From contig NC_080677.1 of NCBI RefSeq assembly GCF_030445035.2, forward strand, positions 158,411,169-158,475,168: 64,000 nucleotides of DNA, written 5' to 3'. This document shows positions 12,601-24,600 of this stretch, piece after piece (the first letter of the stretch is position 1; each line of letters opens with the position of its first letter). A program made the position numbers and the translations under genes. The stretch is from Dasypus novemcinctus (lineage: Eukaryota; Chordata; Mammalia; Cingulata; Dasypodidae). Below the pieces are notes generated by a model, which saw nothing but the letters and a program-made list of their open reading frames with translations, ran no database searches and was not told the DNA's origin.

Positions 12601-15600
12601 GTGTTAGACAGATGCCCTAACCACTGGGCCAAATCTGCTTCCCCCAAAAAACTGCTTTTTGAACTTGAATAAAAGGGGAAAATGGAGAAGACAAATGAGT
12701 TTATATGGCTATGAGTCTGTAAAATTCATTCCTTTTAATTGTATAATTCCATGATTTTTAACAATTTATAGATTTACGCAGTTCTCACACAGATTAATTT
12801 TAGAAGAATTCCATCCCTGGCAATTTGTTTCCCCTGGCCCCAGGCAACTTCTAGTCTACTTTCCATCTCTAAAGTTTTTTATTTTCTGTACATTTCATAT
12901 AAATGGAAACTTATAATATGTGATCTTTTACATCTGCTTTGAGATTTAAACATCTTTAACCTATATCATTAATTCTTTCCTTTTTATTATGGAATAATAT
13001 TCCATTGTATGTCTGGATATACCTAATTTTTCTTATCCATTTGCCATTTCATGGGCATCTGGGTTGTTTTCAGTTTTTAGCTATTTTGAATAATGCTGCT
13101 ATGAATACTCAAGTTCAAGTTTTTGTATGGATGCATATTTTTATTTCTCTTGTGTAGATACTTAAGAGCGGAACTGCCGGGTTGATTGGTAAATTTATGT
13201 TCAACTTTTTAAGAAACTGCCAGACTGTTTCCAAAGTAGCTGTACTTAATTCTGCTTTAAGAATACATGTTGCCTTTTTATTTTAGTGCTAATGCATCAC
13301 ATCCGTGGAGTAATATAGATATTATCAGAAGACCCTGTTCATTGGAGATTTTCCTAAACATAAGTCTATTTATAAAGTCTAAAAGTCTTTTAGATTGCAA
13401 TCAGTTTTCATTATTTTTCAGATTAAAACTGGTCTAATTTTAAGAGTTTTCAATTTCTTCATTGTATTTATGACATTCTGTATAAATAAGGTTATTTTTA
13501 AACACTTTTTAAAGTCCACTTATGCATTTATTCAACAAATACTTATTGAGAACTTACTGTTATTGAGAGTTTACTCTGACACAGGCATTATACTCAATGG
13601 TTTACAAAATATTGAAAATAATAATAATAGAAACATTTATTGCGTGCTTATTATATACCAGGCACCATTCTAAACATTTGAGATGCACGATCTCTGCCAT
13701 AGCTAGTGAGGCATGTACCACTGCTATCCCTGTTTTACTGTCACAGGAGCTGAGGCTTAGAGAGGTTGGGTAACTTGCCCTGGATCACACAACTAGTAAG
13801 TGTTACAGCTGGATTGAAGCCCTGGCAGACTTTTCCTGAGCCCACTTCCTTAGCCCTTGTGCTATACTGCATCTTGTTGAGGGAATCCTTTCAACAGCTG
13901 ATGGGGAAACCAAAGTCTCTGAAAGGTGAAGTAATTTGCCCACAGCTAGTGAGTGACAGAGCTCAGCTTCACATCCTGGACTGTTCTGGTCCAAAGCCAT
14001 GGATATTATTAACTAGTTGGCTGAACAGCCTGTTAGGAGGCAGTGCTCTGTTAGACACCTGGGAAATGGGAGTGAACATGAAGTAGATTCTATTGGGGAA
14101 TGAACCTCTGGTCCTATGTAGTTTCTCCCTGAGCTTTCAGTATTTCTGGCCTAATCTGGCATCATGGCCAGAAGGGTAGTAAGCCATGTTGTCACCAATA
14201 AAGAATCCAGAAGCTGCCAGAAATTCATAGTTTATTAAACTTCAGAGCTAAAAAAATACTAATTTTGAGCATAGAAACTGAAAATGGTATATAGAATACC
14301 ATCCGCTTTGAAGCAGAAACTTAATGTAGTAATAGTAATGGTAATTTTTATTAGCTTTTAATTTACTTTTCTGTCGACAGAAAGTACAGCAGGGTCTGAT
14401 GCTTCTGCTTCCTCTTGCCTGATAAAGACCCCTTCCCAAGGCACGTTCATGCTGATGGATCACTGAGTCTGGCTTGGGTGGTGGAACTTCCAGTTGGGGC
14501 TGTTTGAGCAGGGAGCAGGCCCTTTCTGGGCCTCTGAATTCCTAGGCATAGGCAACCTTGACGGGCATGAATCACTGGGCCCTGAGTACAACGCACACTG
14601 AGGTCCAGGAGAAGGCCAAGGGCGTCCAGCTTCCTCTCACACTCCCTCTGCCCCGTCAGGCACCAGCTAAAGGGTGACGTGGAAGTAGAGTCCCATCTGA
14701 GTCTCAATGCCATCACCCACCAAATAAACTTGAACGTGTGGTTTACACCTGTGTGTCTCCCCTCCTCGTCATAACACACAGGCTGTCCCACCTGGGCCCA
14801 GTCCTGTAATTAGGCAGTACTTAGAAACCCTCATCCCATCCACAGCATTCGCCTCATCCCACTCCTGGAAGAAACCACCTTTTTTAGTTCCTCATATGTC
14901 CTTCCAGAGTTTCTTGATGCAAACACAAACATATATTGATGTATATTCATATTTTTTCACATAAAAGATAGCATAGTTTATGGATTATCTGCACCTTACT
15001 TAATAGTATAGTTTGCAGAGTGGGTGAAGCTCAGTGGTTAAGTGCCTGCTTCACATGTATGAGGTCCTGGGTTAAATCCCTGGTTCCTCCTTAAAAAAAA
15101 TACAGTATAATCTGAAGATCTTTCCATATCAATACATAGAAAGAATCCTCATTCTTTTTATAGCTATAAAACATTCCATTCATAGATGTACCATATTTTA
15201 TTTAACCCAGTTCCTACTCATGGACACTTGGGCTGTTTCCAAACCTTTGCTATTATAAAATTATATATTATATATTTATTTATATATTTTATAATATATA
15301 TTATATATTATATATATAATAAAATTATTCTTATGAGTATGAAGTAGCCATGAATTGCATTTTTAGGGGTGATTTGGATGAAAGGATGTCTTATCTATTC
15401 AGCAGGAAATATAGAAAAAGTATTAACTTATAAGTGTCTTTAAAATTATCAGTGATTCACCTATCAGAGCTAATTATCATTTAATAAATGGAAAACTGAG
15501 ACAAACTACGTTAAAGTGACTTCTTCAAAGTTCCTGATGGGTATAAATATTCAAATACTAGGAGTTGGGAAAATTTAATTGAGAAGAGATAATTGCACAT

Positions 15601-18600
15601 ATGATCATTTCAGTAGTTAATTTTGTCTCTTGAATTTGAAACCTCAACCTGCTGCCTCCCTTGGTAGGGCTAATTATTTGTTCCTTCGTGTTCCCTTAGC
15701 CTTTTATAGCTATTTCTCTAACACCACTTGTCAAATGCCACCAAAGTGTTCATTTACATATCTTACTTGTTTTCTTTTTTTAAGATTTGTTTTATCTATT
15801 TATTTCTCCCCTCCCCTTCATTGTTTGCATTTGCTGTGTCTGTTTGTTATGTGCTGGCCTTTTTAGGAGGCACCAGGAACCCAACCTGGGACCTCCCATG
15901 TAGTAGATGGAAGCGCATTCTCTTGAGCCATATCTGCTTCCTCGTAATTTACTTCTCAAAGGCAGGACCACGTCTTAGGAATTTTTGTATCCTTCCCATC
16001 TAACAGAGTTCCCAACACGTAGTTAAATTCCATAAATGTTTGTTAAATAAATTAATAGATGAATAAATAAAATGCAGTGGCAAACAAGTTTTTAAAAGCA
16101 AATTATACATTAAGGGAGTTTCCTCTTTAAAGTGATCTATGAGGACTTCATGCATTTATTTTTTATCTCTCTTAAATCATGCCATTGCATGGGTTTCAGT
16201 GGACTTTAGAATTGAATAATAGATAAGAAAAAGGGAAAATATTCCTTTTTCACATTATTTCTACTTGAAATAGCATAGTTTTAAAAACATGTTTCTATCA
16301 TTCTTATACTTATTATAATATAAGAACAGGTAGTTAAAATAAACTGAACTAATAATATACCAAGCAGAAGATGACCTGTATTTTCATTTAGCAATTCTGG
16401 GCACTGAAGAAGATTTCACAGCACGGGCTCTTCCCTGCCTGGGTGTCCCGGTACCTGTCGAGACTGAAGAGGTAAAGTAGCCCTGTCCCCTCTTGCCCAA
16501 GCACGTACTGCGTCAGGGTGGCATCGCCAGAGCCTTTGGGTTTTTCAGCGTTCCCTTTCTGTGCCCGGCTGCTTGGCCCTGGTGGAGGCCTCGGCCACGT
16601 GCCTGTCCCCATGTTGGCCAGGCCTGAGCCCCGAAGCCTTGAGCGGGAGCCCCTCAGGCTTTCACCCCACTCTATTTTCACACCCCATACAGTGGACTTT
16701 GCCTCATAAATGTGAATGAGTAATGTAGTTGCAGAGTAAGGAAGTGGCAGCACAGGAGTAATGTAGTTGCAGAGTAAGGAAGTGGCAGCGGCAGGGAGAG
16801 AGGAATGGGAGAATCCAGGAAGCTGGGGACCAAGTAGCCCTTCTCCGTTCAGTAGCCGCCAGGGGCTGATTGTAATGGTGAACCTGAGTAATCCAGAAAA
16901 AGTTATGTAATTTCCAGAAGACTCTCCTTCAGAATCATGTTATGAAGTCTATCAGGCATTTTAGATCTTAAAAGGTTTTTATTAAAATTGGTACAAGTCA
17001 GAGAAGATTTGGTGCTGTCTAAAATAATGAAACAAGGCAGTATTTTACATATTGTATAATCAAACTCAGTATATTTTTCCATTTTTCTTCCAACACTGCC
17101 TCAATCTGATTTTTTAATGTTCTTTTTTTTTTCCTTAATATTTGCCTTTTGAAGTAATTCTCCCTTTTTGGAAAAAAGTAATTTAGAGGGATAGTAGCTA
17201 ATTTTATCTTTTGTTCTATTCCTTTTTAGTAACATGAATGACTCAGATTCTAAAAGAAGAAAAAGAATGACAAGTAAGTAATACCTTTGATTTTCCTAAC
17301 TTTAAGGATTATCAAATGAAAGTAAAAATTTTTTTGGAGAACTGATAGTAGTTATTTAAGGGAAATGAGTTTATTAAGAAAAAAACTAGAGTAAATCTAG
17401 ATGAGTCTATTTTAGTTGAACTGCTGTCATGTTTTTTTCTGATTCAAGATGACTTTTAACTTCTTGTAGGCTATAACAGCTCAATTTGCACAAGTTTGCA
17501 TACTAATGTTAAAGTACAATAGTTCTAAAGGCTGGTGGTGAGACAAGGAAGATGGTTTGTGATATGATGGTAAGAAGATGGGATTTGGAGTCTGGCAGAT
17601 GCTTTTCATCTTTGCCACTTGTTAGCTATGTGATCTTGGAAAATATATTTAACTCCCCAAGTCTTAATGCCCTGAGCTGTAACAAAATGGGGAAATTTTT
17701 CAGGGATGTGGTTTGTGATGATGAGCAATAATATGTGTAATATATGCCTGGGCAGTAACATACATCCAATAAATTGGAGTTATAAAAATAATCTACATTC
17801 TGGTATTGATTTTTAGTTTACTAAGTGTAAGTTTTACAATGAAGTGTGCGGTCTGTTTTGGGATTCAACAGAGATTTAGTTGCCTGCCACTTAGGTCACT
17901 TGGGCATACGCACAGAATTTATAGACCAATGCAGGCTATGGACAGTTCCAGCTTAAGAGGAAGAAGAAATTAGAAGAAGAAAATGAAGTGGCAGTCTTAA
18001 GCACTTGGATTTTTTTGGTATGACAGTTGGGAAGATATTAAAATGAAAGAAATTTAGTGAGTTTCAGGTTGCTGCTTTCCTTCTCTTTTTTTATTTTTTT
18101 AGGTAAATAATGATGGTTACGTAAAGCAATGCTAGTTTTTTTTTTTTTTTACTTAATCAAGTTATGCAGTCATCACTACAATTCAATTTTAGAACATTTC
18201 TATTCACTTGACCTCTCTTTGTTTATGTTTCCTCATCTATAAAACGTTTTTACATCATGGTTTGTTGCACAAATTCAATGAGTAAGTGGCTGGCATATAA
18301 TAAGTACTCAATAAATATCAGCTGTTGTTTTATTATAGAGGAAATTAAATATACTTGTTGCAGGAATTTTGGGGAGGACCCTGGATTGCCACTCTATTGC
18401 TGCTATATGTCATCTAAAAACATATTTTAAAAAATCAATAGTAGATTAAGGGAAGATTTGTTATTAAATTGTTTTTTTAAAAAGGTGCAAACAATGGAAG
18501 CAATGGAAGCAGTAAAGGTGAGTGTTTTAGAGGTTCTTAGAAATATAATTTTCAAAAACACTCAATCTCTATTAATTTAGACCTCCAGTCAACTCTGAGA

Positions 18601-21600
18601 TGATAAATCACAAAAGGGCATTGATAATTTCTCTTTCACAGCCCATGATCACAGGGAAAGCATGTTTAATGAGGGCTTTCTTTATTTTATTTATTTTATC
18701 CAACACCCCCCTCCTGCCCCGCCTTGCGGCTTTTGTGTGCTTTGACACTCAGGTGTGTCTGAAGGCGCTTTTCTTTGTGGCCATAAAGACGATAGGGAAA
18801 GACGATAGGGGAAAAGCCCTTTCTGCAGTTTCTAATGAAAAAATAAGGTCAGCAAGCTTCCCAGAGAAATGGTTGATGTACCAAAATGAAATATTTCTAT
18901 TTACGTAAAGCATGTTATTCTAGTAGATCCAGCGTACTACAATGGGTTTTATATTTATTGCCAGGGAGGAAAACAAAAAAACAAAAAAACAAAAGTCCTA
19001 AAATATCTGCATCTGTAATAAAATTAGGTTAGCTATAATTCCAAAAACCCATCAGTGTCATTCTCTTGCTTTTCTTTGTGCCGAGTAGTGAATTTGTGGC
19101 AGATGCTCAAAGAACTTGGTTACTAAATCGCTATGGCTAGCTGTTTAGAGGTCAGCACCAGCTAAGCTGAAACAATGGTTTGGAGCCTCATTATCGAGCA
19201 CAACCCTGAGCCTACCTCCAAACCTCTCATCTGCCACCTTGCAAATGGCACGCCTTGATCACGAAGGGAATGACATAGAAGTTAGGTAAGATCAACTAGG
19301 AATCAATGTTAAAGTGCCATTAGTTAAAGTTAATCATGTCAGTTTAAATTGTGGCCCTCTAGTAGATATTTCTGTCCTGACCTTTGGCAAATAATAGAAT
19401 AAAAGAGAAATTTCCTACCACATCCTTCCTCTGAAGCATTAAAATTAAAAAAAAGAAAGAGGAGGAAAAGTTGCTATATTTGGAGTAACTTTTTCTCTTA
19501 AATTTATTTTAGTAACTCTTTAATAATATATTGAATTAGATGAATGATAAATGGACTCCCATTTTCCAGTTTCTTTACCAGTCCATCAGAGATTAGTTGG
19601 ATTTAATAGTCCATTTTAGAGATTAGTTGAAACCATCGATCTCTTATGGCCACTGGATCTGCTGGATTTCCTGTACGTTTTGAGTAAAATGTTAGCAACA
19701 GCACAATTTATGTCAGATTATGAGGCGCTCAGTAAAACATGGTCACAAGTCTCTTTTCCTAGCACTAAAGTCATTTATTCAACAAGCAGATTAAGCCCTT
19801 TTTGTACATCACATTGTTTGAAGCTAAAGCCACAAAGATGAATTAGATACCTGCCCTTCAAGAGCTTAGGATCTAGTGAACGAGTGATCATCAAATTATA
19901 TGGAACTTGGGATGGACATTATCCTCATTAATCCACTTACTTAAAACTATATTGCCGAAAGAAACAACCCACCAACAAAGAGGTCTCAACCAGGTAAAAA
20001 TGTGCCGAATGAGATAACCCCTCAGGGAATGTTACTCACCGATATATAATTTACCTATTTTTAAAGCAACTTGAATATTTATAAGTTGATCCAAAGTACA
20101 TCTGCTTACAGCCACAATTGACAAAGTATTTTAACAGTATATTCATTGCTAGATTTCTATAAAGTGTCTGTCAAACTTTTATTTGGATAATTCCACTCTA
20201 CTTCTTTGTCTAAACTGTTTCCACAATTTCCCCTAGCATGTTAGTTTACCATTTTGTTTAAAAGATTGTGTATCTTCTTTTTGTGCATATGTGTTTTTAT
20301 TTTAAAGGAGTCTTGGAATAACTTTTTAAACATTTGAAAAATGCAAACTTGTAGAACAACAACAAAAAAATCCTCTATGTTCCCAGAATCCAAAAACAAA
20401 TGCTACTCACCTTTTGATGCATTTACCTATACTCTTGTTTCTGTGGCCATTGATTGGACAAAATGTAGTGATAATCATGTATAGTATAATTGTATTTTTT
20501 TTCATTAAATCTAAGCATTTCTCTTCCTACTGTATATTCTTGATAATCTAACATTTTTAATGGCTGCATATTTCTTTGAAAGGATATCTAATGTTTTACT
20601 TAACCATTCCCCATGATTAAGTATTTTGTTTCCAGTTTTTTCTTAATATTATTAATATTTCTTAGTATTTTTTAATTTAAATTTGTTTCTTTAGACAATG
20701 TTATTAGAGAATATAGTCTAATAATATATGGACTATATATTAGTCTAATATATTATTAGAAAAACAATAATATATTGTTATATATTGGGCAGATCTTTAA
20801 AACCAGGTTGAGATAGAAATTTTGTATTCTATCCCATCAAGTACCTCAGAAACTGCTGAGAATAATGAAATGGATTGCTGCAATCCTCTCAGAATTTCTC
20901 TTTTGCCAATGGGGATAGCACCCCCTTTTCCCCACCCCCTTGGTTGATAAATTTGTTTGGAAAAAGGCTCGTCTCAAATAAAGATATACTTCTTGGAATT
21001 CTAAACGGGTCATTATTACATCACTTTTGACTATGAAAAGATGCACACTACTTTATGCTTTATACCACACGTTTATAAAGGTTCGAGCCTGCAGTGACCT
21101 TTTCCTGTTTGCGCCGAGGCAGCGTTGGCCCTCAGCAACCCTGCCTGTGGGGCAACCCAGACCTTCATCCTGTGCTTGAGGATATTCAAATCAAAGATTT
21201 CCCCCCACACTATGGGCTTAATTCAGATGAATTAACTACTTCCTCCATGCCATATAAAATGCTCAGTGAACTGAAAATGGAGATAAGAACAAATGAATGA
21301 TGAAACACTGAAAAATAAAGCTTACTGATCATAATATTTTAAAAATGTGTTTTTGTACTATAAGATAAGTGCCATACAACTCAAAATGGACTCGTGCTGA
21401 TTGTTTCTTCTTTTTTGAGCCTTCCAGCAAAATTCTTAAAGGCCATTTAGTTTCAGTGGTGAGGAAACATGGCCTGTTTCAATCTAGTAATTTGCTAAAC
21501 TGAGATGTATTTTTTCACCCTTGTTTAAGCTGTTAATCCTAAATACGTGTTGAAGAATTGGATGGCTGAATCTGCAGTGCAAAAGGCAGAAATCAATGAT

Positions 21601-24600
21601 TTTTCAGAGGTAAGGTGGTTGACTCTCCCATTTTTTGTTTTTTTTTCTTCAAGAGGTACTGGGACCTCGTCCACGGGAAGCAGGCACTCAACCAACTGAG
21701 CTATATCCCCTCCCCTCTCCTAAGCTTATTTTTATTGATTAATCTTATTAATTTTTATTTAATTTACTGTACCATATTTAAACACATCTAATGTATTTGT
21801 AGACATGCTAAATTATACTGTTGCCAATAGCATCTTCCCAGAATTTTCTCCGACTTGTATTTCTTTTTCGAAAGCAGTGAATTTTCTCATTTTGTTTTAT
21901 GTATGTAATTTTCTTTTCATAATATAAGTTGCATCATTTGAACTTCTGAGGATCTGATTCTATGGTTTATTGTATGTGTTTTGGAATTTTGAATTGCGAC
22001 CTCATTCTTGAAATGCATTAAAGGTTTTTCTGGAGGTGCAACTCTCGAGAGGAAATTAACGTTTGCTTCTGCCAGGTATCCATGATGTCACCAACCTGGG
22101 CCCACTTTAAATTACTTTCCTGACAGTAATGATGCTGAATGAACTAGAGCTACAAGCGTTAGCGTGGAAGAGTCTCATACACAATTTCAGCAAAATAAGC
22201 AAGTTTTAAAGAAATACATAACAGTGTGTTACCACTTAAGTACAGTGTAAAAACCATGTAAAACCATATTATATATTCCTTAGGGATACATGTTTATGTA
22301 ATAAAAGTATAGCCAAATGCATGGGGATGATAAACATCAACTATGGACCGGGGTTACTTTGTAGTCATGAGGAAATTTGAGTTAGGAAAGGCCATATTCA
22401 AGGTATTTTATTGCCGAAGCCAAGTGCCAGCCACACAGGTGCTCTTTATATTTTTCTGCAAGCCTTCTTATATGACTCATATTTCATAATTAATGGTTTA
22501 AGAATGCATTGCACATACTGTTTTTTTTTTCTCATTTTTAAGTATAGATTTATAGAAAAATCATGAAGAAAATACTGAGTTTCCATATACCCCTCCTCAC
22601 ACATGCAGTTTTCCCTATTAACATTTGCATTCGTGTGGTACCTTTGTTTACAATTGGTGAACCACTGTTTTTATAATTAAACTGTTAACTACTGTCCATA
22701 GTTGACATTGGGGTTCATGCTGGGTCATCATAGTATGTTTTCGGGACCAGGAGCGGCCCTGGCACTCCCCCGCCTGTCCTGTGCCCGAGCCAACGTGGTT
22801 GATGATCATGCTGCTCTTTCCAGTGCCGGGCTGGACTTCAGAATCGTTCTCAACACAGCGTGCTCTGTGGTTACCACCAACTCACCAGAGTTGCCATGAC
22901 AGGGAAAATGTTTTTGCAGTTTACAATTTGGGACTTTCATTAACTTTCTATCTTAGTAGGTTATTAGGTCTGACAATTCTGGATGTTCATGTTGGAAAAT
23001 AAAATTTTTTTATTTAAGCTTTTTATACTATTAAATAGAACATTTGAAAGGGAAGGCAGATAACTTGGCATTTCTCTTTAGGTGAATTTGTTCAAGCTGG
23101 AGAAACTCAGTGATTTACAAATTATTTTGTTGACCTGTTTCTCCTTCATACCCTGTTTTCTTCCCTTCCTCAAAATTGTATTTCAGTACCGATAAGTGCC
23201 TGCTCGGGGGCCTTTTTAAGTGCCCGTAAATGTGGACATTCACAAGACACTCACAGGCCACACCTAGCCTCAGTCTACTGAGAGACGTGGGGCAGGAACC
23301 GTGGCTGCCTGCAGGGCCACCTCAGGTCCACCTGGAGGCAGGAGGCCGCTGTAGTGCCGGTGCTCAGGTGAGCTCTGCATCAGGCAGGGCTGCCCTGGCC
23401 CAGGTGCTTTCTGCCCCACAGCAACCACCGGCTCTTATGTCTTCTCTGTGGGTCTAGTTTCCAGTGTCCCCACGCGACCTGCCTTACAAGAGTCACCGCA
23501 CTCCGAAAAGCCCAAAGTATCTGCCGGATATTTCGTACTTACCCAGTCCTGGTTCTCTTAAGGGATGCTGTTTGGTGATACAGTTGCCATACCACCCTAT
23601 TGGGTTGCCAGGGAAGCAGACCTAGAATATTAACTAAAGGTCAAATACACATGTGGGAGAGGAAAAAAATTTTGTTAATCTCTTGCATGTACAACAAGTT
23701 CACCTTCTTTCATCAAACTTTTTTTTTTTTTTTTGAGGCACCAGGGGCCAGGGATTGAACCTAGGACCTCGTATGTGGGAAGCTGGCTCTCAACCACTGA
23801 GCCACATCATCTTCCCTGAGTGGTTTTTTTCATTCGTTGTTTGTTTTTCCAGGAGGCACCGGGAACTGAACCCAGGACCTCCTGTGTGGGAGGCAGGGAC
23901 TCAGCTGCTTGAGCCTTATCCACTACCCAAATATTTCTTGAACATCCACTCTATGCAAGGCTCTGTGGAGGGGAAAGAAATATATGTGCATGTGTGTATA
24001 TTTTATAAACTATGAAATCTATTCAGGGAGCTTGTAGGTGAAATTAGATAGGTGTACAACTATAGTCCAAAGTCGCTGGTGGGAAGCACCTTGGGAGAAG
24101 CAATTAAGAAGCTCATTGATAGGGATGCAGTCTTCCACTAGCGACTTGCCCTTGAGAACATGGTGATTCACTGCCATGCTCTGCTTCGGCTCTTGGCGCT
24201 ACTTTCTTAGCATAGATAATCATCCATCTTTGTCTATCAGAAGGAGGCATTTTCTTGCCTCTTTAATGCACAAGGGAGTAACAGGACCACTGCAAATAAA
24301 TCTTTTGATCTTAGAATTATTATTGAAAGTAGTTATGTTCCTTGTTGCCTCAGTTTATTATCATGAGACAAAACCCCAAAAGAGGAAGCAGCACAAGTTA
24401 GGATTCATACCCTTGATTTGGAAAGACTGCAAATTATTGATATTCTTTTATTTTTGTAAATACTTTAGAAAATTATGATTCTCCTCTTAAGGATGCAAAG
24501 GAATCTTAAAATTTCCAGGACATATGGTAATCTTATGACTTTACATAATCACTCTCCTGTTTTAGTGCAAAAGTAGTACTTCAGGAACGTTATGTGGAAT

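Noticed and set aside
21094-21300. 68-codon open frame followed by AATAAA, possible extra exon or retrocopy
   Set aside because: No recognisable parent and the flanking SelO exons already join in phase without it.
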